Part shown: piece after piece, positions 1 to 8,182 of the stretch
How the letters are laid out: every line of letters begins with the position of its first letter
Numbering within the stretch: the first letter of the stretch is position 1
DNA from: an uncultured Oscillospiraceae bacterium
Lineage (GTDB): Bacteria; Bacillota; Clostridia; Oscillospirales; Oscillospiraceae
NCBI GenBank assembly: GCA_944385305.1
Contig: CALWWS010000098.1
Span: forward strand, 1-12,870
DNA length: 12,870 nucleotides
Direction: 5' to 3'
The notes under the pieces: model-generated
The model's database searches: none
The model's input: the letters and a program-made list of their open reading frames with translations, nothing else
What the model was told of the DNA's origin: nothing
Program-made: the position numbers and the translations under genes

Positions 1-1669
1 GGCCGACCCCTATGCCTTTCATGCCGAGACCCGTCCGGGTAACGGCTCGAAGATATACCATCTGGGCGGCTACCAGTGGGGGGATGCCAACTGGCTGAGA
101 TATCGGGCCAGCCAGGCAGTCTATCAAAATCCCCTGAATATTTATGAGGTGCATCTGGGCTCCTGGCGGCGCACGGGAGCGGACGAGCCCCTCTCCTATC
201 CGGACATCGCCCGCTACCTGGTGCCCCACGTAAAGGAGATGGGCTTCACCCATGTGGAGCTGCTCCCCATCACCGAGCACCCTCTGGACGCCTCCTGGGG
301 CTACCAGTGTACCGGCTATTTCGCCGCCACCAGCCGCTACGGCACCCCCCACGATCTGATGTATCTCATCGACCAGCTTCACCAGGCCGGCATCGGTGTG
401 ATTCTGGACTGGGTGCCCGCCCACTTCCCCAAGGACGCCTTCGGGCTCTATGAGTTTGACGGCACCCCCTGCTACGAGTACGCCGACGCCCGCAAGGGGG
501 AACACGCCGACTGGGGCACCCGTGTGTTTGACTACGGCCGGCCGGAGGTGCGCTCCTTCCTCTTCTCCTCCGCCCTGTTCTGGCTGGAGAAGTACCACAT
601 CGACGGTCTGCGGGTGGACGCGGTGGCCTCCATGCTCTACCTGGACTACGGGCGCCAGGGAGGCGAGTGGGTGCCCAATGTGTTCGGCGGCCACGAAAAT
701 CTGGAGGCGGTGGAGTTCCTCCAGCAGCTCAACGGCCACGTCTTCCTGGCCAAGCCGGATGTACTGATGATCGCTGAGGAGTCCACCGCCTGGCCCCTGG
801 TGTCCCATCCGGTGGATCAGGGGGGGCTGGGCTTTAACCTGAAGTGGAATATGGGCTGGATGAACGACATCCTCCACTACATCAAGCTGGACCCCTACTT
901 CCGGCAGTTCAACCACAAGGACATTACCTTCTCCCTGATGTACGCCTTCTCGGAAAACTTCATTCTCCCCCTCTCCCACGACGAGGTGGTGCACATGAAG
1001 GGTTCCCTGCTGGGCAAGATGCCGGGAACCGACGAGGAGAAATACGCCGGTGTGCGGGCCTTTTACACTTATATGCTGGCCCATCCGGGCAAAAAGCTGC
1101 TGATGATGGGCAGCGAGTTCGGCCAGTGGAACGAGTGGCACTACGAACACTCCCTGGACTGGCACCTGCTGGATCAGCAGGACGAGGACGGGGATCGCCA
1201 CCGGGCGCTGCACGCCTTCTTCAAGGCGGCCAACGCCTTCTACCTGGCCCACCGGGAGTTCTGGGAGCTGGACTTCTCCTGGGAGGGCTTCCAGTGGATC
1301 TGCGCCGACGACAACCAGGGCAACTGCGCGGTGTTCCTGCGCAAAACCAAGTCGGGCAGCAGCCTGCTCATCGCCTGCAACTTCTCCCCCGTCCACCGCG
1401 CCGGCTACCGGGTGGGTGTCCCCTTCCCCGGCCGGTATGAGTGCATCTTCAACACCGACGACCCCGCCTTCGGCGGACAGGGCCACGGGGACCACGAGGC
1501 AGTGAAGAGCACCTATACTCCCTGCCACGGGCAGGAGCAGTCCATGGAGATCGACCTGCCTCCCATGAGCGCGGTGGTCTACCGCTGCGCCAAGAAATTC
1601 CCGCCCCGCAGGAAAAAGGCGGCCGCGGCCAAACCAGCCAGGCCGGCCAAGTCCGCGGATAAGACCTGA
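1..1669 (+). CDS. glgB: 1,4-alpha-glucan branching enzyme GlgB (5' end missing)
   Basis: GlgB cuts an alpha-1,4-glucan chain and rejoins the piece through an alpha-1,6 bond, creating branch points in cytoplasmic glycogen. The frame is open from base 2, so the gene starts before the window; 555 residues are visible and roughly 100-170 N-terminal residues (much of the CBM48 module) are missing. The GH13 (alpha/beta)8 barrel motifs appear in order: DWVPAHF (Asp at 407-409), GLRVDAV with the catalytic nucleophile Asp at 617-619, MIAEES with the acid/base Glu at 776-778, and LSHDEVVH with the third carboxylate Asp at 980-982. A C-terminal all-beta domain follows. The protein then ends in a Lys/Ala/Pro-rich basic tail of about 25 residues (1592-1666), which is not part of the usual fold. 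glgC follows after 29 bp, suggesting co-transcription. The family call is very secure; only the start is unknown. Confidence 0.97.
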   Translation, partial: ADPYAFHAETRPGNGSKIYHLGGYQWGDANWLRYRASQAVYQNPLNIYEVHLGSWRRTGADEPLSYPDIARYLVPHVKEMGFTHVELLPITEHPLDASWGYQCTGYFAATSRYGTPHDLMYLIDQLHQAGIGVILDWVPAHFPKDAFGLYEFDGTPCYEYADARKGEHADWGTRVFDYGRPEVRSFLFSSALFWLEKYHIDGLRVDAVASMLYLDYGRQGGEWVPNVFGGHENLEAVEFLQQLNGHVFLAKPDVLMIAEESTAWPLVSHPVDQGGLGFNLKWNMGWMNDILHYIKLDPYFRQFNHKDITFSLMYAFSENFILPLSHDEVVHMKGSLLGKMPGTDEEKYAGVRAFYTYMLAHPGKKLLMMGSEFGQWNEWHYEHSLDWHLLDQQDEDGDRHRALHAFFKAANAFYLAHREFWELDFSWEGFQWICADDNQGNCAVFLRKTKSGSSLLIACNFSPVHRAGYRVGVPFPGRYECIFNTDDPAFGGQGHGDHEAVKSTYTPCHGQEQSMEIDLPPMSAVVYRCAKKFPPRRKKAAAAKPARPAKSADKT

Positions 1670-1687
1670 TTGTTTTCAGTAAGCACT

Positions 1688-1695
1688 GAGGTGAT
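1688..1695 (+). promoter_or_regulatory. Ribosome binding site of glgC
   Basis: GAGGTGAT is an eight-base match to the complement of the 16S rRNA 3' end. It sits just before the ATG at 1699 and fixes that start for glgC. It suggests strong translation even inside an operon. Confidence 0.8.
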
Positions 1696-1698
1696 AGA

Positions 1699-2907
1699 AT
1701 GAAAAAGGAATGTGTCGCCATGCTGCTGGCCGGCGGACAGGGCAGCCGCCTGTACGCCCTCACCAGCCACATGGCAAAGCCAGCCGTCCCCTTTGGAGGC
1801 AAGTACCGCATCATTGACTTTCCCCTGTCCAACTGCATCAACTCCGGCATTGACACCGTGGGTGTGCTGACCCAGTACCGTCCTCTGGAGCTCAACAGCT
1901 ACATCGGAAACGGCGAGCCCTGGGATCTGGACCGCTCCTACGGCGGCGTTCACATCCTGCCCCCCTACATGCGGGAGGGGGAGAAGGGCACCTGGTACAA
2001 GGGTACCGCCAATGCCATCTACCAGAACATGAGCTTTCTGGAGCTCTACAATCCAGAGTATGTGCTCATTCTCTCGGGCGATCACATCTATAAGATGGAC
2101 TACGCCCAGATGCTCCGCCGCCATAAGGACAGCGGCGCAGCCTGCACTATCTCGGTGCTGGAGGTCCCCATGGAGGAGGCCTCCCGCTTCGGCATCATGA
2201 ACGTGGATGCAGAGGACAACATCTTTGAGTTTGAGGAGAAGCCCAAGCACCCCAAGAGCAACCTGGCCTCCATGGGCATTTACATCTTCACCTGGAGCAA
2301 GCTGCGCAGCTATCTGATCGCCGACGAGGCCGATGAGAGCAGCGCCAACGACTTCGGCAAAAACATCATTCCCGCCATGCTGGGCGCCAAAGAGAAGATG
2401 GTGGCCTACCGCTTCTCCGGCTACTGGAAGGATGTAGGGACCATTAACTCCCTGTGGGATGCCAACATGGACATGCTCACCTCCCAGGGCGGCATTGATC
2501 TCTATGATCCGGAGTGGCCCATCTACGCCCGCACTCCCACCAAGCCGCCCCACTTTACCGGGCCGGACGCCCGGGTGGATCACTCTCTGGTCACCGGCGG
2601 CTGTCATGTGATGGGCAGCGTGGAGAATTCGGTGCTCTTCCACTCGGTGACGGTGGAGGAGGGCGCCGTAGTGCGCTACTCCATCCTTATGCCCGGCACT
2701 GTGGTCAAGGCAGGGGCCGTGGTGGAGTACGCCATTGTGGCGGAAAACGCCGTCATCGGAGAGAACGCCCGGGTGGGCGCCGCGCCGGACGGCTGTGAAG
2801 ACTGGGGCATCGCCGTGGTGGCCCAAAACCTCACCGTAGGCAGCGGCGCTGTGGTGGCGCCAAAAGCCATGGTAACCCGCAATGTGAAAGGAGTGGCTGC
2901 GAAATGA
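1699..2907 (+). CDS. glgC: Glucose-1-phosphate adenylyltransferase GlgC (ADP-glucose pyrophosphorylase)
   Basis: GlgC makes ADP-glucose and pyrophosphate from ATP and glucose-1-phosphate, the committed step of bacterial glycogen synthesis. The 402-residue length is normal. The N-terminal nucleotidyltransferase domain has the ATP-binding loop [10 protein letters not shown] (residues 9-18), [16 protein letters not shown], the metal-site motif SGDHIY with Asp128, and FEEKP with Lys181, which corresponds to the sugar-phosphate-binding Lys of the family. [12 protein letters not shown] and GYWKDVGTI follow. The C-terminal part is a left-handed beta-helix of hexapeptide-like repeats (about residues 290-395, for example [15 protein letters not shown] and [10 protein letters not shown]). 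The catalytic residues look intact, unlike those of the downstream paralogue GlgD. The stop codon overlaps the glgD start (ATGA at 2904-2907), which suggests translational coupling and a roughly matched supply of the two subunits. Confidence 0.97.
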   Translation: MKKECVAMLLAGGQGSRLYALTSHMAKPAVPFGGKYRIIDFPLSNCINSGIDTVGVLTQYRPLELNSYIGNGEPWDLDRSYGGVHILPPYMREGEKGTWYKGTANAIYQNMSFLELYNPEYVLILSGDHIYKMDYAQMLRRHKDSGAACTISVLEVPMEEASRFGIMNVDAEDNIFEFEEKPKHPKSNLASMGIYIFTWSKLRSYLIADEADESSANDFGKNIIPAMLGAKEKMVAYRFSGYWKDVGTINSLWDANMDMLTSQGGIDLYDPEWPIYARTPTKPPHFTGPDARVDHSLVTGGCHVMGSVENSVLFHSVTVEEGAVVRYSILMPGTVVKAGAVVEYAIVAENAVIGENARVGAAPDGCEDWGIAVVAQNLTVGSGAVVAPKAMVTRNVKGVAAK

Positions 2908-4019
2908 TGAATCATCTGCACGGCATTATCTTCGCCTACCTCTCCAATCCGGATCTGAGAGAGCTGACCCAAAAGCGCAACACCTGCTCCGTCCCCTATG
3001 GCGGGCGCTACCGCATCATTGACTTTATTCTTTCCAATATGGTTAACGCCGGCATCTCCGACATCGGGCTCATTGTCCACGCCAACTACCAGTCTCTGCT
3101 GGACCATGTGGGCTCGGGCAAGGACTGGGATCTCTCCCGCAAGCACGGCGGTCTGCGTATCCTCCCCCCCTTCGGCTACGCCAACAAGCAGGAGGGAATC
3201 TACCGCGGCCGGATGGACGCCCTCACCGGCGTGCGCTCCTACCTCCAGAACATCCGCCAGGACTATGTGGTGCTGGCCGGCGGCGACCTGGCAGTCAACC
3301 TGCCCATTGCCGATGTGTACCGGCAGCACGTCAAGACGGGGGCGGACATCACCGCCGTGTGTACCCGCCGCTCCTACGGAGCACCCAAGGACTGCGACTA
3401 CTTCACCATCGGCGCCAACGGTCAGATCACCGACGTTTCGGTGCACCCCGCCTCCCCCCAGGGCTGCGAGTCTCTGGAGGTGTACATCCTCTCCAAAAAC
3501 CTGCTGCTCTCCCTGGTGGATCACTGCGCCGCCCACAACATTCCCTCCTTCAGCTCGGGCATCCTTCAGCCCATGGTGAACACGCTGAAGATCTACCCCT
3601 ACGTGTTTGACGGCTATGCCGCCCGCCTGCAGTCTGTGGCGGGCTACTTTGCCCGCAGCATGGAGCTGCTCGACCCCGAAGTGCGCTCCGAGCTGTTCAC
3701 TCCCGAGCGTCCTGTGCGCACCAAGGACCGCTCCGACCCCTCCACCTACTACGGCCCCGGCGCCCACTCCATCAACTCCCTGGTGGCCGACGGCTGCATT
3801 ATTGAGGGCGAGGTGGAAAACTCCGTTCTCTTCCGCGGCGTACGGGTGGAGAAGGGGGCCAAGGTGTCCAACTGCGTGCTGATGCAGGGCACCGTCATCC
3901 AGTCTGGCGCCGTGCTCAAATACGCCATCACGGATAAAAACGTGCGGGTCAATCCGGGTCGGATGCTGATGGGCCACAGTACCTATCCCCTGGCCATCTC
4001 CAAGAACGAAATTGTCTGA
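2904..4019 (+). CDS. glgD: GlgD, non-catalytic ADP-glucose pyrophosphorylase subunit
   Basis: GlgD is the GlgC-like partner found in Firmicutes. In studied species it forms a hetero-oligomer with GlgC and raises its activity while having little or no activity of its own. This 371-residue copy shows why. The GGxGxRL ATP loop is replaced by [14 protein letters not shown], the SGDHIY metal motif has become AGGDLAVNL, and the EEKPK segment is lost (VSVHPASP there instead). The fold-defining [16 protein letters not shown] and the beta-helix repeats ([30 protein letters not shown]) remain. Translation starts at the ATG overlapping the glgC stop, after AAAGGAG at 2887-2893; a second ATG follows immediately at 2907. 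glgA follows after 21 bp. Family confidence is high; lack of catalysis is inferred from the missing motifs. Confidence 0.95.
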   Translation: MMNHLHGIIFAYLSNPDLRELTQKRNTCSVPYGGRYRIIDFILSNMVNAGISDIGLIVHANYQSLLDHVGSGKDWDLSRKHGGLRILPPFGYANKQEGIYRGRMDALTGVRSYLQNIRQDYVVLAGGDLAVNLPIADVYRQHVKTGADITAVCTRRSYGAPKDCDYFTIGANGQITDVSVHPASPQGCESLEVYILSKNLLLSLVDHCAAHNIPSFSSGILQPMVNTLKIYPYVFDGYAARLQSVAGYFARSMELLDPEVRSELFTPERPVRTKDRSDPSTYYGPGAHSINSLVADGCIIEGEVENSVLFRGVRVEKGAKVSNCVLMQGTVIQSGAVLKYAITDKNVRVNPGRMLMGHSTYPLAISKNEIV

Positions 4020-4040
4020 GCCCCGGAAAGGAGTCTGTTC

Positions 4041-5477
4041 ATGAATATCCTGTTTGCCGCATCTGAGTGCGCCCCCTTTGTAAAAACCGGCGGTCTGGCC
4101 GACGTGGCGGGCAGTCTGCCCAAGGCGCTGGCCAAGCTGGGCCACGATGTGCGCGTCATGCTCCCCCTGTATGAGAGCATTGGGGACGAGTGGCGCAGCC
4201 AGATGACCTTTTTGCAGTGTTTCCACGTTCAGCTGGCCTGGCGCACCCCCTACTGCGGTATTTTTGAGCTGCAGCGGGACGGGGTGACCTACTGGTTTGT
4301 GGATAACGAGTACTACTTCAAGCGCTTCAACATCTACGGCCACTACGACGACGGAGAGCGCTTTGCCTACTTCTCCCGGGCCGTGGTGGAGAGCGTGGGG
4401 CATCTCAACTGGCACCCCGACGTGCTCCACTGCAACGACTGGCAGACCGCCCTGGTGCCCATCTACATGCTGGAGGAGCGCCACCGCATCTCCCAGCTCT
4501 ACGACACCAAGAGCGTGTTCACCATCCACAACATCGAGTACCAGGGCCGTTATGGCAGCCAGACTCTGCGGGATCTCTTCGGCCTCAACGACGGCTATTT
4601 CAACGAGCATATGTTGGCCTACCACGGGGATGTAAACCTGATGAAGGGGGCTATCTACGCCGCCGACTATGTCACCACCGTCTCCCCCACCTACGCCGAC
4701 GAGCTGCAGTACAGCTTCTACGCCCATGGTCTGGAGGGGGTCATTGCGGACAACCGCCACAAGCTGCGGGGCATCCTCAATGGTATTGACACCGAGGTAT
4801 ACGACCCCTGGCGGGATCAGGGCCTGACCAAGTTCTACTCCTGGCGGCAGCCGGGTGGCAAGCGCAACTGCAAGGCCGCCCTGCAGCAGGCCGCCGGTCT
4901 GCGCTCCGCGCCGGACACCCCCATCATTGCCTGCGTCTCCCGTCTGGTGCGGCACAAGGGCTTTGACCTGGTCACCGCCGCCATCCACGACATCATGGGC
5001 ATGGATGTACAGATGATCGTGCTGGGCACCGGCGACTGGAACTATGAGGAATCCTTCCGCCAGGCCCAGAGTCAGTATCCCGGCCGCTTTGCCGCGCATA
5101 TGATGTATTCCCCCGCTCTCTCCACCGCCATCTACGGCGGGGCGGACATTTTCCTCATGCCCTCCATCTCCGAGCCCTGCGGCCTGAGCCAGATGATCGC
5201 CATGCGCTACGGCACAATTCCCGTTGTGCGTGAAACCGGCGGTCTGCGGGACAGCGTGGTTCCCTACAACAAGTTCACCGGAGAGGGCACCGGCTTCTCC
5301 TTCTCCAACATCAACACCCAGGAGATGGTGGACGTTCTGGGCGAGGCGGTGCATCTGTACCACAATGAGCCCAAGGCGTGGAAGGGGCTGCAGAAAAACG
5401 CCATGACCGCCGACTTCTCCTGGGACAAATCTGCCGGCGCATACCTGGAAATCTACGGATGGGTGACGGGTAAGTAA
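4041..5477 (+). CDS. glgA: Glycogen synthase GlgA (ADP-glucose type, GT5)
   Basis: GlgA transfers glucose from ADP-glucose to the non-reducing end of an alpha-1,4-glucan. At 478 residues it has the standard bacterial length. It opens with NILFAASECAPFVKTGGLADV, containing the KTGGL motif with Lys15, which contacts ADP-glucose. The middle carries HCNDWQTAL and FTIHNIEYQGR of the N-terminal Rossmann domain, then LRGILNGIDTEVYDP at the domain junction. The C-terminal GT-B domain has CVSRLVRHKGFDL, where the family usually shows a Lys in the (R/K)KG stretch, and SISEPCGLSQM with the conserved Glu378 (5172-5174). The start is supported by AAAGGAG at 4026-4032. The substrate is taken to be ADP-glucose because the gene directly follows glgC and glgD. 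There is no U-rich terminator after the stop, so transcripts may read on into glgP. Confidence 0.97.
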   Translation: MNILFAASECAPFVKTGGLADVAGSLPKALAKLGHDVRVMLPLYESIGDEWRSQMTFLQCFHVQLAWRTPYCGIFELQRDGVTYWFVDNEYYFKRFNIYGHYDDGERFAYFSRAVVESVGHLNWHPDVLHCNDWQTALVPIYMLEERHRISQLYDTKSVFTIHNIEYQGRYGSQTLRDLFGLNDGYFNEHMLAYHGDVNLMKGAIYAADYVTTVSPTYADELQYSFYAHGLEGVIADNRHKLRGILNGIDTEVYDPWRDQGLTKFYSWRQPGGKRNCKAALQQAAGLRSAPDTPIIACVSRLVRHKGFDLVTAAIHDIMGMDVQMIVLGTGDWNYEESFRQAQSQYPGRFAAHMMYSPALSTAIYGGADIFLMPSISEPCGLSQMIAMRYGTIPVVRETGGLRDSVVPYNKFTGEGTGFSFSNINTQEMVDVLGEAVHLYHNEPKAWKGLQKNAMTADFSWDKSAGAYLEIYGWVTGK

Positions 5478-5514
5478 TGGGACATCCCAAGCCTTGACAC
5501 AAAAAGCGGGATGT
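5478..5514 (+). repeat. Inverted repeats around the -35 box of the glgP promoter
   Basis: TGGGACATCCCA at 5478-5489 is a short palindrome (5-bp arms, 2-bp centre). Its second half, ACATCCC (5482-5488), also pairs perfectly with GGGATGT at 5508-5514. The two copies bracket the -35 box at 5494-5499 and the second reaches the extended -10. This layout would suit a DNA-binding regulator's operator, or could fold as a weak RNA stem in glgA read-through transcripts. I do not recognise it as the site of any known regulator. Confidence 0.45.
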
Positions 5515-5522
5515 GATAAAAT
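5494..5522 (+). promoter_or_regulatory. Promoter upstream of glgP
   Basis: TTGACA (5494-5499) is a perfect -35 box for the housekeeping sigma factor. After exactly 17 bp comes TAAAAT (5517-5522), five of six matches to the -10 consensus, with the extended -10 dinucleotide TG at 5514-5515. Transcription should begin near 5529. By sequence this is the strongest promoter in the window, and it would let glgP be expressed independently of the glgBCDA genes. Confidence 0.8.
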
Positions 5523-5523
5523 G

Positions 5524-5566
5524 ACCGCTCCGCGGCCGGGGCTATAGGGCCCTGGGGCGGAGCGGT
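5524..5566 (+). other. Strong hairpin in the glgP leader
   Basis: ACCGCTCCGC (5524-5533) pairs perfectly with GCGGAGCGGT (5557-5566). Inside, 5536-5542 pairs with 5549-5555 (seven pairs, one G-U) around a six-base loop, leaving only a small internal loop. It ends one base before the ATG at 5568 and includes the candidate Shine-Dalgarno GGAG (5559-5562). No T-run follows, so it does not look like an intrinsic terminator. A transcript starting near 5529 would contain only half of the first arm, whereas read-through RNA from glgA would carry the whole stem. Confidence 0.6.
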
Positions 5567-5567
5567 T

Positions 5568-8042
5568 ATGCCTGTTCACCTTATCTATCGACGGGAGTGT
5601 CTTGTTTTGCATACTTATACAAAAAAGGAACTGACCAACCTGATTACCGGCAAGCTGCGGCGCAACTTCGGCCGTGATGTGGAGGAGGCCACTACGCTCC
5701 ACATGTTTAAGGCCTGCGCCCTTGTCCTGCGCGATATTATATCTGAGCGGCAGATGGCAACCGCCGACCAGGTTATTGAAAAGCACCAGCGGCAGGTTCA
5801 CTACCTGTCCCTGGAGTTTCTTATGGGTCGTTCTCTCATGAAAAATGCCTACAACCTGGGGGTTTTGGAGCCTCTGTGCCAGGCTATCGAGTCTCTGGGC
5901 TTTTCCGCCGCCGACCTGTTTGAGACTGAACCGGACGCCGGCCTGGGCAACGGCGGTCTGGGCCGCCTGGCCGCCTGCTATCTGGACTCCATGACCACCC
6001 TGGATATTCCGGCCACCGGCTACTCCATCTGCTACGAGCTGGGCATCTTCAAGCAGAAGATCGTGGACGGCCAGCAGGTGGAGCTGCCCGACAACTGGCT
6101 GGGCCTGGGTGACGCCTGGCTCATCCCCAAGATGGATGAGACCGAGGAGGTGCGCTTCGGCGGCCGCATTGAGGACCGCTGGGACGACACCGGCCGCCAC
6201 TGGGTGGAGCACACCGGCTACACCTCCGTGCTGGCGGTACCCAAGGACATGGAGATCTCGGGCTACAACACCGAGCACGGCAACCTGCTGCGCCTGTGGG
6301 ACGCCAAAAGCCCCACGCCGGTGGACATGAGCCTGTTCTCCTCGGGCCAATACCTGAAGGCGGTAGAGCAGCAGGCCATGGCGGAGGCCATCTCCAAGGT
6401 GCTCTACCCCGAGGACAACCACTACGAGGGCAAATCCCTGCGCCTGAAGCAGCAGTACTTCTTCGTCTCTGCCACCATCCAGTCCATTGTGCGCAAGCAC
6501 CGCTCGGAGTACGGCACCCTGCGCAACTTCCACCTCAAGCACGTCATCCAGATCAACGACACCCACCCCACCCTGGCCATCCCTGAGCTCATGCGCATCC
6601 TGCTGGACGAGGAGGGCTACGGCTGGGACGAGGCGTGGTACATTGTCACCCACACCATCGCCTACACCAACCACACCGTCCTGGCCGAGGCGCTGGAGCG
6701 CTGGCCCCAGCAACTCATCGAGTCCCTGCTGCCCCGGATCTGGCAGATCCTCATTGAGATCAGCAACCGCTACCAGCAGGAGCTCACCGACTACTTCCAC
6801 GGGGATCTCTCCAAGGTGGCCCCCATGGCCATCATCTGGGGGGGCGAAGTGCGCATGGCCAACCTGTGCGTGTGCGCCTGCTTCAAGGTCAACGGCGTGT
6901 CCGCCCTCCACTCGGACATTCTGAAGAAGGACGTGTTCCACGACGCCTACCTGCGCACCCCCGACAAATTCACCAACGTAACCAACGGCATTGACCACCG
7001 CCGCTGGCTTGCCGAGTGCAACCCCCAGCTGGACGCCCTCATCCGGGAGTGCGACGGCTCCGACCGCTACCTGCTCCACCCCGAGGAGGGACTCAAGAGC
7101 CTGGAGAAGTTCCGCAACGACGCCGGCGTACTCTCCCGCCTGGGGGAAATCAAGGCGGCCAACAAGAAGGCCTTTGCGGCCTATGTGGCCCGGGAGACCG
7201 GCGTGGTGCTCAACACCGACGCCATGTTTGACGTGCAGGTCAAGCGTCTGCACGAGTATAAGCGCCAGCTGCTCAACGCCCTGCATATCATCTATCTCTA
7301 CCAGCGCATGAAGGCCGACTCCTCCTTCACCTTCACCCCCCGCACCTATCTCTTCGGGGCCAAGGCGGCCCCCGGCTACGCGGTGGCCAAGAAGATCATC
7401 CGCCTGATCAACTCGGTGGCCAATATGGTCAACAAGGACCCCGCCTGCAAGGACCGGCTCCAGGTGGTCTTCCTGGAGAACTACCGGGTAAGCCTGGCTG
7501 AGCAGCTCATGCCCGCCAGCGAGCTGTCCGAGCAGATCTCCACCGCCGGCAAGGAGGCCAGCGGCACAGGCAACATGAAGTTCATGATGAACGGCGCCCT
7601 CACCATCGGCACCCTGGACGGGGCCAATGTGGAGATGCACGAGGTACTGGGGGACGATAACATCTTCCTCTTCGGTCTCAAGACCCACGAGGTGGCCGAG
7701 ATGAAGCAGAAGGGCTACAAGTCCTACGAGTACTATGTCCACAATCCCGAGCTGAAGGCGGTGGTGGATCAGCTCTCCACCGGCTTCGGTGACGGAGTGG
7801 CCTATGACGACATCGCCCGCCGTCTGCTCTTCGGAGACGGTGGCCCCGCCGACGAGTACCTGCTGCTGGCCGACTTTGCCAGCTACCGGGACGCCCAGGT
7901 CCGGGCCGGTCAGGCCTATCTGGATCAGAAGCACTGGAATCAGATGTCCCTGATTAACATCGCCCGCTCGGGCATTTTTGCCGCCGACCGCTCTATCCGG
8001 GACTACGCCAACAACATCTGGAACGTGCCCACCCGGAAATAA
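5568..8042 (+). CDS. glgP: Glycogen/alpha-glucan phosphorylase GlgP (GT35)
   Basis: GlgP splits alpha-1,4-glucan with inorganic phosphate, releasing glucose-1-phosphate; it needs pyridoxal phosphate (PLP). From ATG 5568 it has 824 residues. Conserved parts in order are VHYLSLEFLMGRSL, GLGNGGLGRLAACYLDSM, GYSICYELGIFKQ, VIQINDTHPTLAIPELMR, TNVTNGIDHRRWL, VQVKRLHEYKRQLLN, and the cofactor motif EASGTGNMKFMMNGAL with the PLP-binding Lys671 (7578-7580). No part is missing. The start is uncertain. ATG 5568 follows GGAG at 5559-5562 but lies against the foot of a strong hairpin. TTG 5607, 9 nt after GGGAG (5593-5597), would give 811 residues starting HTYTKKEL, close to typical phosphorylase length, and may be the true start. 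I list the longer form because ATG is the stronger codon. A promoter lies just upstream and a terminator just downstream. Confidence 0.95.
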   Translation: MPVHLIYRRECLVLHTYTKKELTNLITGKLRRNFGRDVEEATTLHMFKACALVLRDIISERQMATADQVIEKHQRQVHYLSLEFLMGRSLMKNAYNLGVLEPLCQAIESLGFSAADLFETEPDAGLGNGGLGRLAACYLDSMTTLDIPATGYSICYELGIFKQKIVDGQQVELPDNWLGLGDAWLIPKMDETEEVRFGGRIEDRWDDTGRHWVEHTGYTSVLAVPKDMEISGYNTEHGNLLRLWDAKSPTPVDMSLFSSGQYLKAVEQQAMAEAISKVLYPEDNHYEGKSLRLKQQYFFVSATIQSIVRKHRSEYGTLRNFHLKHVIQINDTHPTLAIPELMRILLDEEGYGWDEAWYIVTHTIAYTNHTVLAEALERWPQQLIESLLPRIWQILIEISNRYQQELTDYFHGDLSKVAPMAIIWGGEVRMANLCVCACFKVNGVSALHSDILKKDVFHDAYLRTPDKFTNVTNGIDHRRWLAECNPQLDALIRECDGSDRYLLHPEEGLKSLEKFRNDAGVLSRLGEIKAANKKAFAAYVARETGVVLNTDAMFDVQVKRLHEYKRQLLNALHIIYLYQRMKADSSFTFTPRTYLFGAKAAPGYAVAKKIIRLINSVANMVNKDPACKDRLQVVFLENYRVSLAEQLMPASELSEQISTAGKEASGTGNMKFMMNGALTIGTLDGANVEMHEVLGDDNIFLFGLKTHEVAEMKQKGYKSYEYYVHNPELKAVVDQLSTGFGDGVAYDDIARRLLFGDGGPADEYLLLADFASYRDAQVRAGQAYLDQKHWNQMSLINIARSGIFAADRSIRDYANNIWNVPTRK
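5593..5597 (+). promoter_or_regulatory. Candidate ribosome binding site for an alternative glgP start
   Basis: GGGAG lies nine bases before TTG 5607, in frame with glgP and outside the leader hairpin. It supports the shorter 811-residue product over the ATG at 5568. The 13 residues between the two starts look unconserved. Confidence 0.45.
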
Positions 8043-8058
8043 TCAGACCCACTCTGGC

Positions 8059-8093
8059 GTCCCCCGGAGCCTCCGGCTCCGGGGGACTTTTTT
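8059..8093 (+). terminator. Intrinsic terminator after glgP
   Basis: A perfect 13-bp stem (8059-8071 with 8075-8087), very GC-rich, closes on a three-base TCC loop and is followed directly by six T residues (8088-8093). It starts 16 bp after the glgP stop and should end the glycogen transcript efficiently. Confidence 0.93.
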
Positions 8094-8109
8094 CTATGCC
8101 CGCCCCGCC

Positions 8110-8138
8110 TTGACTTTCCGCCTCCGGGGAGATACAAT
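8110..8138 (+). promoter_or_regulatory. Promoter of the cysteine desulfurase gene
   Basis: TTGACT (8110-8115) and TACAAT (8133-8138) are separated by exactly 17 bp, each matching five of six consensus bases. They lie just after the glgP terminator and 45 bp before the ATG at 8183. The spacer contains the small inverted repeat CTCC-GG-GGAG (8122-8131), whose significance is unclear. Confidence 0.75.
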
Positions 8139-8168
8139 GGACGCCGCATGAATTTCTCTGAATTGGAC

Positions 8169-8174
8169 AAGGAG
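8169..8174 (+). promoter_or_regulatory. Ribosome binding site deciding the cysteine desulfurase start
   Basis: AAGGAG ends eight bases before ATG 8183. The in-frame GTG at 8174 overlaps this site and so cannot be its start; ATG 8183 is chosen. Confidence 0.8.
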
Positions 8175-8182
8175 TGAGGCAT

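Noticed and set aside
1579..2826. A 415-codon minus-strand open frame opposite glgC
   Set aside because: Same codon-bias shadow; the plus strand encodes an intact GlgC with all motifs.
5524..5566. Hairpin read as a terminator of glgA
   Set aside because: The stem is strong but is followed by TATGCCTGTT rather than a T-run, unlike the two clear terminators in this window. A promoter also overlaps it.
2676..7934. A 1752-codon open frame on the minus strand across glgD, glgA and glgP
   Set aside because: glgD, glgA and glgP all use the same plus-strand frame, and their GC-rich codons avoid TTA, CTA and TCA, so the complement stays open. The product is low-complexity (His, Val, Gly, Leu) with no recognisable domain, and it lies opposite three certain genes.
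8148..8177. Nine-codon open frame before the cysteine desulfurase as a leader peptide
   Set aside because: It has no ribosome binding site, no run of regulatory codons and no alternative hairpins; probably chance.
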